Origin: Pseudomonadota bacterium
GTDB taxonomy: Bacteria; Pseudomonadota; Gammaproteobacteria; Acidiferrobacterales; Acidiferrobacteraceae
Direction of reading: 5' to 3'
Assembly: GCA_021794595.1 (NCBI GenBank)
Contig: JAJYQN010000102.1
Coordinates: forward strand, 42,409 to 106,408
DNA length: 64,000 bases
A model generated the notes under the pieces. That model had not been told where the DNA came from and searched no databases. It was given only the letters and a program-made list of their open reading frames with translations. Position numbers and translations under genes: made by a program. The stretch's first letter is position 1, and each line of letters begins with the position of its first letter. Positions 11,142-20,389 of the stretch are shown piece by piece.

Positions 11142-14100
11142 ATGCCTTATAGCGAGCTGCATTGTCTGAGTCATTTTAGCTTTCTTCGCGGGGCCTCTTC
11201 GCCGCAAGAACTGGTAAGGCAGGCGGCAGGCTTGGGCTATAGGGCCTTGGCCCTGACCGACGAATGCTCTCTTGCCGGCATCGTGCATGCCTATAGGGCG
11301 GCGAAGGAGTGTGGCCTACAGCTCATCGTGGGCTCGGAAATCACCGTAAAAGAGGGCCTTAAGTGCGTGGTGTTGGCCTGCCATGAGCGCGGGTACGGGG
11401 ACCTTTCTGCTCTCATAACCCAGGGGAGAAGGTTCGAGAAGGGCCGCTATGATATCGGAATGGTTGATATCGAGCGTCTCCCGGATTGTCTTCTCATTTG
11501 GTATCCGGGTCGTGACCCAGGCCTTGACGAATTGGTGGCGCCGCTTGCGGCATCCTTCGGGTCTCGCTTCTGGATAGGAGGTGAGCTCCATAGGACGGGC
11601 GACGATCAGGCGCATAAAGACAGACTCATCCGCTTATCTCTTAAGTTTAACCGCCCGATCGTTGCCTCAGGCGACATCCATATGCACAAGCGCGCGCAGC
11701 GTGCGTTACAAGATACGATGACCGCGATTCGCTTGAAGACATCGGTCGCCAAGGCCGGGTTCGCGCTCTTTCAGAATGGTGAAAGACACTTGCGCGAGCT
11801 GTCGCGATTACGGGTCATTTATCCCGAAGAGTGGCTGCGCGAGACGGACAGGATAGCGGATTTATGTCAGTTTTCTCTAGCTGAAATGCGCTACGACTAT
11901 CCGCGGCAGGCGCGTAGCGCCAGGCATTCTTTGGGCATGTTGATCAAGCTTACGCGCACAGGCCTGAAGGAGTGCTATCCCGGCGGCGTGCCAAAGTCGG
12001 TAGAGGATCTGGCCCGGCACGAGTTGGCACTTATCGGGGAGCTGCGTTACGCGGATTATTTTTTGACGGTCCATGATCTCGTGCGGTTTGCCAGATCTCG
12101 GCGGATTCTTTGCCAGGGCCGCGGATCGGCCGCCAATTCGGTTGTGTGCTATGCGCTAGGCATAACCGCTGTGGACCCCTCCCGGCTACAAGTGCTGTTC
12201 GAGAGATTTGTGTCGCGCGAGAGAAATGAGCCGCCGGACATCGATATCGATTTCGAGCATGGCCGTCGCGAGGAGGTAATTCAGTATCTGTACGCACGCT
12301 ACGGGCGGGAGTTCTCGGCGATGACGGCAAGCGTCATAACGTACAGGACTCGGAGTGCGTTGCGCGACGTGGCCAAAGCGCTCGGATGTGAGCCGGCGCT
12401 CGTGGATCGCCTAGTCGGCCTGCTTGGTTGGTGGGAGGGAGCCGATGTGCTGGCCGAGCGCTTAAGCGAGAACGGCTATGATGTACAGGCCCCGCTTTGG
12501 CGCCAACTGATCGCGCTAGTTGATGGTTTGATCGGTCGTCCGCGCCATCTCTCGCAACATACGGGCGGCATGGTTCTGTCACAAAATCCCTTAACGCGAC
12601 TCATTCCCATAGAGCAGGCCGCCATGCCTGAGCGCACGGTATTGCAATGGGATAAGGACGACTTAGATGCGCTCGGCATTATGAAGGTGGATTGTCTAGG
12701 CCTTGGCATGTTGACGGCCTTACGCAAGACCTTCGACCTGATGTCGGAACACGGCTTGGGTCCGGGCGCTCTCCATGAGATCCCGGCCGAGGATGCGGCT
12801 GTTTACCAGATGGTATCGGCCGCTGACACGGTCGGCGTTTTTCAGATCGAGTCGCGAGCGCAGATGGCGCTTTTGCCGCGACTGAAGCCGCGAACATTTT
12901 ATGATCTTGTGATTCAGATCGCTATGGTGCGTCCCGGGCCGATTCAGGGCCATATGGTCCATCCTTATTTACGACGACGCCTAGGTCGTGAGCCGGTCAC
13001 CTATCCGAGTCCCGAGGTCGAGGCGGTTTTGTCCCGAACCCTCGGTATTCCCCTTTTTCAGGAGCAAGTGATAAAGCTCGCAGTCGTTGCGGCGGGGTTT
13101 TCCCCGGGTGAGGCGGATGAGTTGCGGCGGGCTATGGCAGCCTGGAAAAGACAGGGGGATCTAGCGGCCTTTAAGGAACGTCTTCTCGAGGGGATGCGGG
13201 CGCGTGGCTATAGCGCCGATTATGCCCAAGGCCTCTATCGACAGATCCATGGTTTTGGCGCCTATGGGTTTCCCGAATCCCATTCGGCCAGTTTCGCGCT
13301 TTTGGCCTACGCCAGCGCGTGGCTTAAGTGCTACGTCCCCGACGCCTATCTCTGTGCGCTGTTAAATAGTCAGCCCATGGGATTCTATAGTCCCGCCCAG
13401 CTTATTGCCGATGCGCGTCAGCACGGCGTTCGGGTTTTACCGCCCGATATTCGCCATAGCCGCGCGGAAAGTGGTCTCGAATTCGGTCCTAAAGGGCGAT
13501 CCGTGCGGCTAGGTCTTGACCTAATAAAGGGCCTTTCCCAAAAGAGCACCCAACGGTTGGGGGCTCTTGATTCCGCCCAGCGCGCGTCACTTGCCGCCTT
13601 GACTCAAACCGGCGGTTTGTGTCGTGGCGATGGGATGACATTGGCGCGCGGCGGAGCGCTGCAAGGGCTGTCACGGTCACGTCCCGAGGCCTTGTGGAAG
13701 AGTATGGACATAAAGACCCCCGTCGCCTTGTTCCCGGACCCAGAAGAACCAAAGGCGTGGCCGGGTCGCAGGTCTTATGCTGCCGACGTGGCGGCCGATT
13801 ATCGGGCCCTGGGGTTTTCCTTGCGCGGCCACCCCGTGGCTCTTATGAGATCGGGGCTCGGGTCGTCGGTCAGTCCCATTACGCATTTAAGCGGCATGAG
13901 GCCTGGGACATCGGTCTCGGTGGCCGGGCTTGTGATGAGCAGGCAGCGGCCGACATCGGCGCAAGGTCTCGTTTTCTTGGTGCTTCAAGATGAGACCGGT
14001 ACCGCCAATGTTATTGTCTATCCGCGGGTCGTGGCGACCTTTCGGTTGCCGCTCTTGCATGCGTCTATGGTGCTGATTAAGGGGCGGCTGGAACGCACCC

Positions 14101-14162
14101 CGGAAAATGTGCAGCACATCGTTGCGAGCACGGTGTCGCGGCTACCGGATGAGGTCCGATAG
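11142..14162 (+). CDS. dnaE2: error-prone DNA polymerase III alpha subunit DnaE2
   Basis: C-family polymerase that copies past DNA lesions as part of the ImuA-ImuB-DnaE2 mutasome. 1006 aa, the usual DnaE2 length. Seen: an N-terminal PHP domain (YSELHCLSHFSFLRGASSP), the palm motif PPDIDIDFEHGRR with catalytic aspartates, the FQIESRAQMALLPRLKP segment, the fingers/HhH region (GFGAYGFPESHSASFALLAY), and a C-terminal OB-fold (SVAGLVMSRQRP ... ENVQHIVAS). No gap from imuB, so it is the last gene of the SOS operon. Confidence 0.95.
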   Translation: MPYSELHCLSHFSFLRGASSPQELVRQAAGLGYRALALTDECSLAGIVHAYRAAKECGLQLIVGSEITVKEGLKCVVLACHERGYGDLSALITQGRRFEKGRYDIGMVDIERLPDCLLIWYPGRDPGLDELVAPLAASFGSRFWIGGELHRTGDDQAHKDRLIRLSLKFNRPIVASGDIHMHKRAQRALQDTMTAIRLKTSVAKAGFALFQNGERHLRELSRLRVIYPEEWLRETDRIADLCQFSLAEMRYDYPRQARSARHSLGMLIKLTRTGLKECYPGGVPKSVEDLARHELALIGELRYADYFLTVHDLVRFARSRRILCQGRGSAANSVVCYALGITAVDPSRLQVLFERFVSRERNEPPDIDIDFEHGRREEVIQYLYARYGREFSAMTASVITYRTRSALRDVAKALGCEPALVDRLVGLLGWWEGADVLAERLSENGYDVQAPLWRQLIALVDGLIGRPRHLSQHTGGMVLSQNPLTRLIPIEQAAMPERTVLQWDKDDLDALGIMKVDCLGLGMLTALRKTFDLMSEHGLGPGALHEIPAEDAAVYQMVSAADTVGVFQIESRAQMALLPRLKPRTFYDLVIQIAMVRPGPIQGHMVHPYLRRRLGREPVTYPSPEVEAVLSRTLGIPLFQEQVIKLAVVAAGFSPGEADELRRAMAAWKRQGDLAAFKERLLEGMRARGYSADYAQGLYRQIHGFGAYGFPESHSASFALLAYASAWLKCYVPDAYLCALLNSQPMGFYSPAQLIADARQHGVRVLPPDIRHSRAESGLEFGPKGRSVRLGLDLIKGLSQKSTQRLGALDSAQRASLAALTQTGGLCRGDGMTLARGGALQGLSRSRPEALWKSMDIKTPVALFPDPEEPKAWPGRRSYAADVAADYRALGFSLRGHPVALMRSGLGSSVSPITHLSGMRPGTSVSVAGLVMSRQRPTSAQGLVFLVLQDETGTANVIVYPRVVATFRLPLLHASMVLIKGRLERTPENVQHIVASTVSRLPDEVR

Positions 14163-14197
14163 CCGCGGTTGTGCTGGTACGTACCGTCTCTCCGCTT

Positions 14198-14995
14198 TTA
14201 CAATATTCCAAGCTCCATCGCTCTTTTGATGCAGGCCCGGCGACTCTTCGTCCCCATCTTGTTACGCGTGGCGTCGAGGTGCTCTTCTACCGTCTTTATC
14301 GATATTCTGAGCTCTTTTCCAATCTCTTTGTAGCTTGCGCCCTGCGCAAAAAGCGCGAGGACCTCTCGTTGGCGGGGCGTCACCCCGTGGGGCATGTGGC
14401 GTTTACTGCTCACAAGACGCCCCAGCTCACGCGCAATGGAGCGCGCCAATGCCAGCTTCTCGTGGAGCGGCCCGTCGCTTGATGAGATATCGAGACAGCC
14501 TATGAGATCGCCGTCTGAGCTGATGACAGGCGCCGCCGCGCACGACCAATCGCGAAAAATTCGGCACAGATGCTGCGGTCCGGTTAAGCCGACGGGGCTT
14601 TGGGTAGCAAGAGCCATGGCGACCGCGTTGGTGCCGGCGCTGTTTTCCGCAAGCGATGTGCCTGGCCGTAGGCCGAAATGGCTGGCCGCCGAGAGGATCT
14701 CGGGATGCGACCATAGGCCTAATATTCGCCCTTCTGTGTGTGTTAAGAGAAAGAGATTATGGGCCCCCTTCAGGTCGTTCATGTATTCCTCGATGACGAG
14801 CCTCGCATAGGTGAGAAGTCTTCCGTGCTGTTGAAGGAAGTTTTTAGCCTCACCGTCCAGGAGCGTGTCGCGGACACGTTCCTGGTGCTCGGATACGTCT
14901 AGTATGCGACAGCGGTCATAGGATTGCGCGAGGTGCTCAGGCGCCACAAGCCCGAGACCGTCGGCTGCTCTTATGGATTGTATCGTCTTCCACAT
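14198..14995 (-). CDS. GAF domain-LuxR-type transcription regulator
   Basis: 265 aa. The first 190 residues resemble the N-terminal GAF sensor of AcoR/PrpR-type activators (SLAENSAGTNAVAMAL, then CAAAPVISSDGDLIGCLDIS). The C-terminal 60 residues are a LuxR/FixJ helix-turn-helix (LTPRQREVLALFAQGASYKEIGKELRIS ... KTVEEHLDATRNKM). Such GAF domains normally sit in sigma-54 activators, but there is no AAA+ domain here. Target genes and ligand unknown; convergent with dnaE2 and monocistronic. Confidence 0.85.
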   Translation of the reverse strand: MWKTIQSIRAADGLGLVAPEHLAQSYDRCRILDVSEHQERVRDTLLDGEAKNFLQQHGRLLTYARLVIEEYMNDLKGAHNLFLLTHTEGRILGLWSHPEILSAASHFGLRPGTSLAENSAGTNAVAMALATQSPVGLTGPQHLCRIFRDWSCAAAPVISSDGDLIGCLDISSSDGPLHEKLALARSIARELGRLVSSKRHMPHGVTPRQREVLALFAQGASYKEIGKELRISIKTVEEHLDATRNKMGTKSRRACIKRAMELGIL

Positions 14996-15193
14996 ATCCC
15001 CTCCCGAATCAACTGCGGGTGAAAGGCCATGGGGGCGCGGGAGAATGTCTACCTTAATGGTAGTGATACCGTTGCCCCTTCATGGGACAGGCCGTTAGGC
15101 CGCAGCGCCACTATCGTAATAGCGCTAAGGACAGTCAACCTGCCGAAATCGACAGGAGGGGAAACGGAGGGTCTTTAGCGCCCGTAAGGGGTA

Positions 15194-15515
15194 TCACCGC
15201 CGGTCTGGGGTACTATGAGCCGCCATGACCGATGCGGGTAGGGCGTAGCTTTGTCGCCAAGCGGCGGCCATAGTCCGTTTTTTGTCGGTGGACAGGGTTT
15301 TGACGTGTGCCTCTAGGCGGCTTGCTTCAGAGCGGTCGACACACACCGTGGCCCCGATCATATGGCGCGGGCGATTCAGGCGGGTAAACATGGCGCCCCG
15401 GCCGGCTTTGTGTTCCTCGAACCGGCGCTCGATGTCGATCGTGATGCCGGTGTAGAGGCGGCCATTGACACACTCGAGGATATAGACAAACCAGGGCGGC
15501 GATTGGGCCAGACAT
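15194..15515 (-). pseudogene. GIY-YIG endonuclease-like gene, 5' frameshift
   Basis: The minus strand encodes WFVYILECVNGRLYTGITID and a basic tail, the GIY-YIG nuclease fold of the small UPF0213/YhbQ family (about 100 aa). The ORF track shows only its second half because this frame has no ATG, GTG or TTG. A good start exists (ATG 15515 behind GGAGGT) but is one base out of frame with the domain, so a one-base insertion after the start, near GCCGCCC, is the simplest reading. A CTG at 15511 is in frame at 5 bases from the same ribosome site and could rescue it. Confidence 0.7.
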
Positions 15516-15686
15516 GACCTCCGGTGGCGTAAAAAAGACCCGCAATCCGGTGATGATAGGGTCTAGCCTTGCGAGCGTCCAGGCGCGCCGGTCAAAGGCG
15601 ATCGGGCGGCCCGGACCGGGCTTGGGCTCGAAAGTGCTACCTGTCGCGCACACACCAGGATCGCGGCGGTCGGTTATACTAAAGCT

Positions 15687-16331
15687 ATGACGCGCCATCG
15701 GACCGACCGTATCCTGACCACTATGGGGATCACCCTCTGGGAGCGGCGTGCGGAACCTAGCCCCTGCGGGTTTCAGGAGGCGACTTCTGGGTGGCAGCGG
15801 CTTATGCACGATGTCGCCCAGTGTACCCGCTGTCCGCTGCATAAGGGGCGTACCCAGACGGTTTTCGGGGTGGGGCCGCAAGGCGCCGCTTGGTGCTTCG
15901 TAGGTGAGGCCCCGGGGGCGGAAGAGGATAGGCAGGGTCAGCCTTTCGTCGGGCGTGCCGGGGGCTTACTGGGTGCTATGTTGAGAGCGCTCAGCCTATC
16001 TCGGGAAGAGGTTTTTATCGCCAATGTTCTTAAATGCCGACCGCCTGCCAATCGTGATCCCGAGCCCTTGGAAGTGGAGTCCTGTTTGCCCTTTTTGTCC
16101 GAGCAGCTGGCCTATGTGGGCCCCCGGGTCATCGTGGCACTCGGACGATTCGCGGCCCAAAGTCTCTTGGCGACGGATGAACCCTTGAGCCGGCTCCGCG
16201 GGCGTGTTCACGACTATCACGGGATGCCTCTTGTCGTAACCTATCACCCGGCTTATCTCTTGAGGCGCCCGGCCGACAAGGCCGCGGCATGGGCGGATTT
16301 GAAGCGGGCACGCGAGGCGCTTGCGTCATGA
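15687..16331 (+). CDS. uracil-DNA glycosylase, family 4 type
   Basis: Removes uracil from DNA in base-excision repair. 214 aa with the 4Fe-4S family 4 pattern: CTRCPLHKGRTQTVFG near the N-terminus of the domain, the active-site GEAPGAEEDRQGQPFVGRAG, NVLKCRPPANRDPEPLE, and YHPAYLLRRP near the end. Cysteines at CTRC, at KCRP and in VESCLP are the expected cluster ligands. Start ATG 15687; ATG 15723 is also possible. Overlaps rimI by 4 nt. Confidence 0.9.
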   Translation: MTRHRTDRILTTMGITLWERRAEPSPCGFQEATSGWQRLMHDVAQCTRCPLHKGRTQTVFGVGPQGAAWCFVGEAPGAEEDRQGQPFVGRAGGLLGAMLRALSLSREEVFIANVLKCRPPANRDPEPLEVESCLPFLSEQLAYVGPRVIVALGRFAAQSLLATDEPLSRLRGRVHDYHGMPLVVTYHPAYLLRRPADKAAAWADLKRAREALAS

Positions 16332-16816
16332 GCCGTTGGCCCTTACCGATAGAGAAGGAGGCGCCGAGCAACCAACGTCTGCGCTTGCGGGCGATGCGAT
16401 GGGAAGACCTGCCGTTTGTCTTACAGGTCGAGCATCTTGCCTATGAATTCCCCTGGACCGAAGGTATTTTCCGCGACTGTTTGCGGGCCGGCTATTGTTG
16501 CCGAATACTCGAGGATAAAGGGCGCTTTGCGGGTCACGGCGTGATGGCGGTGGCGGTGGGCGAATGCCATCTCCTGAACGTTTGTATCCACCCCCACTAT
16601 CAGCGCCGTGGTCTTGGCCGGCAGTTGTTAGTCCATCTTCTGGACGTGGCGCGTAAGGGCCATGCCCGAGTCGCGTTATTGGAGGTTCGGCGCTCGAACC
16701 GCGCCGCCTACGCGCTTTATAGTGAGCTTGGGTTCAACGAGATTGGTGTGCGCAAGAATTACTACCCGGGGCGGCATGGCCGCGAGGACGCCCTGATTTT
16801 GGCACGTGACCTTTAA
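16328..16816 (+). CDS. rimI: ribosomal protein bS18 alanine N-acetyltransferase RimI
   Basis: GNAT-family enzyme that acetylates the N-terminal alanine of ribosomal protein S18. ATG 16328 overlaps the upstream glycosylase stop as ATGA; the track start 16289 lies inside that gene. 162 aa. Seen: [26 protein letters not shown], the acetyl-CoA loop [16 protein letters not shown], and [29 protein letters not shown], the RimI signature end. Its last 4 bases overlap the convergent valS end. Confidence 0.92.
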   Translation: MSRWPLPIEKEAPSNQRLRLRAMRWEDLPFVLQVEHLAYEFPWTEGIFRDCLRAGYCCRILEDKGRFAGHGVMAVAVGECHLLNVCIHPHYQRRGLGRQLLVHLLDVARKGHARVALLEVRRSNRAAYALYSELGFNEIGVRKNYYPGRHGREDALILARDL

Positions 16817-19617
16817 TCGCCCCGGGGCTCGTCGGCCAATCGATTTATGCGGGCCTTTTGATCGGCCAATTTTTGCAGTCGATCCTCGAAGTCTTTGAGG
16901 CGCCGGCGTTCTTCCTCCACCACCGGGGGTGGGGCTCGGTCGATAAAGTCGGGACGGCTGAGTTTGGTCTGCGCCCGCCCAATCTCCCGTTCCACCTTCT
17001 CGATTTCCTTGCCTAGGCGCTGCAGCTCTGCGGTCTTGTCGATGAGCCCTTTGAGGGGAACTAGGATGCGCCATGGGCCGACCAAGGCTACCGCCGATTC
17101 GGGGGCCCGGGCGTCGGCTGCGAGGATCGTGATGTCGGACACCCGGGCGAGTACCGCTATGGTCGCCTCGTGGGCCTTCAGCAGAGTGGCCGATGCCTCG
17201 GCTCCCGCGATCAGAACCGGGATCTTGACGCTTGGGCTGATATTCATTTCGCCGCGAATCGTCCGAACCGCGCCGATAAGACCCATGAGGGCCGCCATGT
17301 CGTTGACCGCCTGGTGGTCCACCCGGGAGAGATCGGCGTGCGGATAGGGTGCGCGCATGATGGTCGCGCCTTGACGCCCGCAGAGAGGCGCAATTTTCTG
17401 CCACAAGGCCTCGGTGATGAACGGCATGAGCGGGTGCAAGAGGCGCAATGCGGTTTCAAGGACGCGTAGCAAGGTACGCCGCGTCCCGCGGGCGCTCAGA
17501 GGGTCGGCGTGGGCAAGCACCGTCTTTGACCACTCAAGGTACCAGCTGCAGTACTCGTCCCACATAAAGCCGTACAGGGCTTGGGAGGCAAGATCGAAAC
17601 GGTAACTCGCGAACGCTTGTTCGACGGCCTGCTCAGTTTCTTGAAGCCTTGAAATAATCCAGCGGTCGCCGATGTCGAGTGTGCAGGGCCCCTCGTTGCC
17701 GCAGTCCTGGTTTTCGGTATTGAGGAGCACGAAACGCGCGGCATTCCAAAGCTTATTGCAAAAATTGCGATAGCCATCGACGCGCGCCAAATCAAAATTG
17801 ATATTGCGTCCCTGGGTCGCTAGGCTCGCAAAGGTCATACGTAAAGCGTCCGTGCCGTAGGCCGGTATCCCGTTTGGGTATTCGCGTTCCGTGGCGGTCC
17901 GGATCTCTTTGGCCTTGGCAGGTTGCATGAGACCGCTCGTGCGCTTGACGATGAGGTCTTGAAGACTGATGCCGTCGATAAGATCAAGCGGGTCTATGAC
18001 ATTCCCGCGCGATTTCGACATCTTCTGGCCCTTGGCGTCCAACACCAAACCGTGGACGTACACCTCTTTGAAAGGGACGTCGCCCGTGAACTTGAGGCCC
18101 ATCATGATCATGCGGGCCACCCAGAAGAAGATGATATCGAACCCAGTCACAAGGACATTGGTCGGATAGAAGCGCGCGAGGGCGGTGTCGGCGTGCGGCC
18201 AACCGAGCGTGGAAAATGGCCATAATGCCGACGAGAACCACGTGTCCAATACGTCCGGGTCTTGATGGAGGCGGATTTCCGGGCCGAGTCCATGACGCGC
18301 CCGCGTCTCTTTCTCGTCGCGCCCAACGTAGATTCGTCCGTCCTCGTCATACCAGGCAGGAATGCGATGGCCCCACCAAATCTGGCGGGATATGCACCAG
18401 TCCTTGATGTTGCGCATCCATTCGAAATAGGTTTTGTCCCAGTTGTCGGGGACGAAACGGACGCGTCCATCCTTGACCGCCTGGACGGCGGGTTGTGCTA
18501 AGGCCTCGGTGCGTACGTACCATTGGTCCGTCAGCCACGGCTCTATGATGGCGCGGGTGCGTTCGCCGCGCGGTACTTTGAGTTTATGGGGTTCTGCGCG
18601 AACGAGGAGTCCTTGATTCTCGAGGTCGGCGAGGATGCGTCGCCGTGCCTCTTCCCGGCTCAGGCCGTGGTAGGGCGATCCCGGGAGATCGATATGGGCC
18701 GTCTTGTCGAGGATGTTGGTCAGCGGGAGTTTATGCCGCAGGCCGACCTCATAATCGTTAAAGTCGTGGGCTGGTGTGATCTTGACGCATCCGGAACCAA
18801 AGCTCGGATCGACGTAGTCGTCGCCAATGATGGGAATCTCGCGTCCCGTGAGCGGGAGCGTTGCCGTTTGCCCTATGTATTTTTGGTAGCGGGGATCCTC
18901 GGGATGGACGGCTATGGCTTCATCGCCGAGCAGCGTTTCGGGGCGGGTGGTAGCCACGATCAGCGCATCTTTGCCACGGACGGGGTAGCGGATATGCCAC
19001 AGGAAACCGTCTTCTTCCTCAGCCGTGACCTCTAAGTCGGAAACGGCCGTTTCCAGGGAAGGGTCCCAATTCACGAGCCGTTTACCGCGATAAATGAGGT
19101 CCTCGTCATAGAGGCGGACGAAGACCTCGCGGACCGCCGAAGACAGGCCGTCATCGAGCGTGAAGCGCTCGCGGGACCAGTCGACCGATGCCCCCATGCG
19201 GCGCAGCTGTTCGCTGATGCGTCCTCCGGAGCGGGCCTTCCACTCCCATACCGCGGCCAGGAACGGTTCACGCCCAAGGGCGATGCGATTCGTCCCCGCT
19301 GCCTCCAATTGGCGTTCGACCACCATTTGGGTGGCAATGCCCGCATGGTCCGTACCCGGTTGCCATAGGGTGTCGTCGCCGCACATCCGGTGGTAACGGG
19401 TGAGGGCATCCATGATCGTGTCCTGGAAGGCATGCCCCATATGCAGGCTGCCCGTGACGTTCGGCGGCGGGATCATGATGCAGTAGCCAGGGCCCTGCCC
19501 GCTAGGCGCGAAGACGCCCATAGCCTCCCAGGTCTTGTAGAGGGCCTTCTCGATCAAGTCAGGCTCGTAGCTTTTGCTGAGAGCCGGCGAATCTTCGGTC
19601 ATGTCGGGTCGTGTCAC
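16813..19617 (-). CDS. valS: valyl-tRNA synthetase
   Basis: Class I synthetase charging tRNA-Val. 934 aa. Seen: the HIGH motif as [16 protein letters not shown], the editing (CP1) domain with [11 protein letters not shown], the KMSKS loop ([20 protein letters not shown]), the anticodon-binding helices, and a C-terminal coiled coil ([21 protein letters not shown]). GTG 19617 overlaps the upstream orf stop; ATG 19602 is an alternative. Last gene of the coupled pepA-holC-orf-valS operon. Confidence 0.96.
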   Translation of the reverse strand: MTRPDMTEDSPALSKSYEPDLIEKALYKTWEAMGVFAPSGQGPGYCIMIPPPNVTGSLHMGHAFQDTIMDALTRYHRMCGDDTLWQPGTDHAGIATQMVVERQLEAAGTNRIALGREPFLAAVWEWKARSGGRISEQLRRMGASVDWSRERFTLDDGLSSAVREVFVRLYDEDLIYRGKRLVNWDPSLETAVSDLEVTAEEEDGFLWHIRYPVRGKDALIVATTRPETLLGDEAIAVHPEDPRYQKYIGQTATLPLTGREIPIIGDDYVDPSFGSGCVKITPAHDFNDYEVGLRHKLPLTNILDKTAHIDLPGSPYHGLSREEARRRILADLENQGLLVRAEPHKLKVPRGERTRAIIEPWLTDQWYVRTEALAQPAVQAVKDGRVRFVPDNWDKTYFEWMRNIKDWCISRQIWWGHRIPAWYDEDGRIYVGRDEKETRARHGLGPEIRLHQDPDVLDTWFSSALWPFSTLGWPHADTALARFYPTNVLVTGFDIIFFWVARMIMMGLKFTGDVPFKEVYVHGLVLDAKGQKMSKSRGNVIDPLDLIDGISLQDLIVKRTSGLMQPAKAKEIRTATEREYPNGIPAYGTDALRMTFASLATQGRNINFDLARVDGYRNFCNKLWNAARFVLLNTENQDCGNEGPCTLDIGDRWIISRLQETEQAVEQAFASYRFDLASQALYGFMWDEYCSWYLEWSKTVLAHADPLSARGTRRTLLRVLETALRLLHPLMPFITEALWQKIAPLCGRQGATIMRAPYPHADLSRVDHQAVNDMAALMGLIGAVRTIRGEMNISPSVKIPVLIAGAEASATLLKAHEATIAVLARVSDITILAADARAPESAVALVGPWRILVPLKGLIDKTAELQRLGKEIEKVEREIGRAQTKLSRPDFIDRAPPPVVEEERRRLKDFEDRLQKLADQKARINRLADEPRGD

Positions 19618-19994
19618 GTCGGATTTTGGAGTGCTTCAGCGAGGGCGCGCTCGAGCGCCGCGATCATAGCAGGCTCGAGCGGCGGGTTCCCAGTCTTGGC
19701 CCAGATGGTCTCAAATCGACGCATCACGGCCCGGGCCCGGGTCGGTGCGGCCCCCGACTCTTCGAGGGTGTCGGGTGGGGTCTCCCGTTCCGGCCGGGCC
19801 GCCACGGCGCTCAGCGTGGGAATGGACGCCCCGATCACCCGCGGACTCTTGGCGGCCGGGGCGGGGACGGCAATGGCCGTGGTCAGAACCGGGATGCCGT
19901 CGTCGCCGAGGCTACTGGTGTTTTGGAGATCTGCGACCAAGGCCTTTAAGCCGGCGAGAATCTCGGGCAGGGTCTCGTGTTTTGCGCCCATCAT
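19614..19994 (-). CDS. uncharacterised protein between holC and valS
   Basis: 126 aa, not recognised. An N-terminal helix ([20 protein letters not shown]), then a proline/alanine-rich middle and a C-terminal helix ([17 protein letters not shown]). No signal peptide, membrane segment or cysteine motif. It overlaps both holC and valS by 4 nt, so it is translated with them and is unlikely to be a chance ORF. A role as a small cytosolic partner of HolC or as a degenerate replication accessory is only a guess from position. Confidence 0.7.
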   Translation of the reverse strand: MMGAKHETLPEILAGLKALVADLQNTSSLGDDGIPVLTTAIAVPAPAAKSPRVIGASIPTLSAVAARPERETPPDTLEESGAAPTRARAVMRRFETIWAKTGNPPLEPAMIAALERALAEALQNPT

Positions 19995-20389
19995 GACAGG
20001 GTGTGGGCCGTCGGATTCAGGCCTTGTTGACGGTAATAACGAAACCTCTCGCGCGACTTGTCCTTTTCCGTAGGCGAATCCCCGATGGCCTCGAGAATGC
20101 GCATAAAGCCGGCCACGGGCGGGGGATCTTCCGCGAGCGGAATCAGGACTTCGCCCTGCGCCGGCAACGTGGCTCCTATGAGCACGGGCTCATCGGAGCC
20201 GGCGAAGCCGTGCGGCACGAAGCTATTGTCGGAAAACGTCCACAATAAGGCGTCAAAGTGCATGAGTTGTTCTTCCGGGACCCATACAAAAACCGCGTGG
20301 CCGTGCCGGTAAGCGGTATCCGCCAAGCGGCAGGCGAGTGCATCGCGCGAGGTTCCCGAGGCACCGAGGTAAAAGTCGACGCGTGTCAT
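19991..20389 (-). CDS. holC: DNA polymerase III chi subunit
   Basis: Clamp-loader accessory protein that links the complex to SSB. 132 aa. Begins TRVDFYLGASGTSRDALACRLADTA and carries the family core FVWVPEEQLMHFDALLWTFSDNSFVPHG, followed by PVLIGATLPAQGEVLIPLAED. Its ATG overlaps the pepA stop and its stop overlaps the next orf. The pepA-holC-valS order is a well-known gammaproteobacterial arrangement. Confidence 0.94.
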   Translation of the reverse strand: MTRVDFYLGASGTSRDALACRLADTAYRHGHAVFVWVPEEQLMHFDALLWTFSDNSFVPHGFAGSDEPVLIGATLPAQGEVLIPLAEDPPPVAGFMRILEAIGDSPTEKDKSRERFRYYRQQGLNPTAHTLS

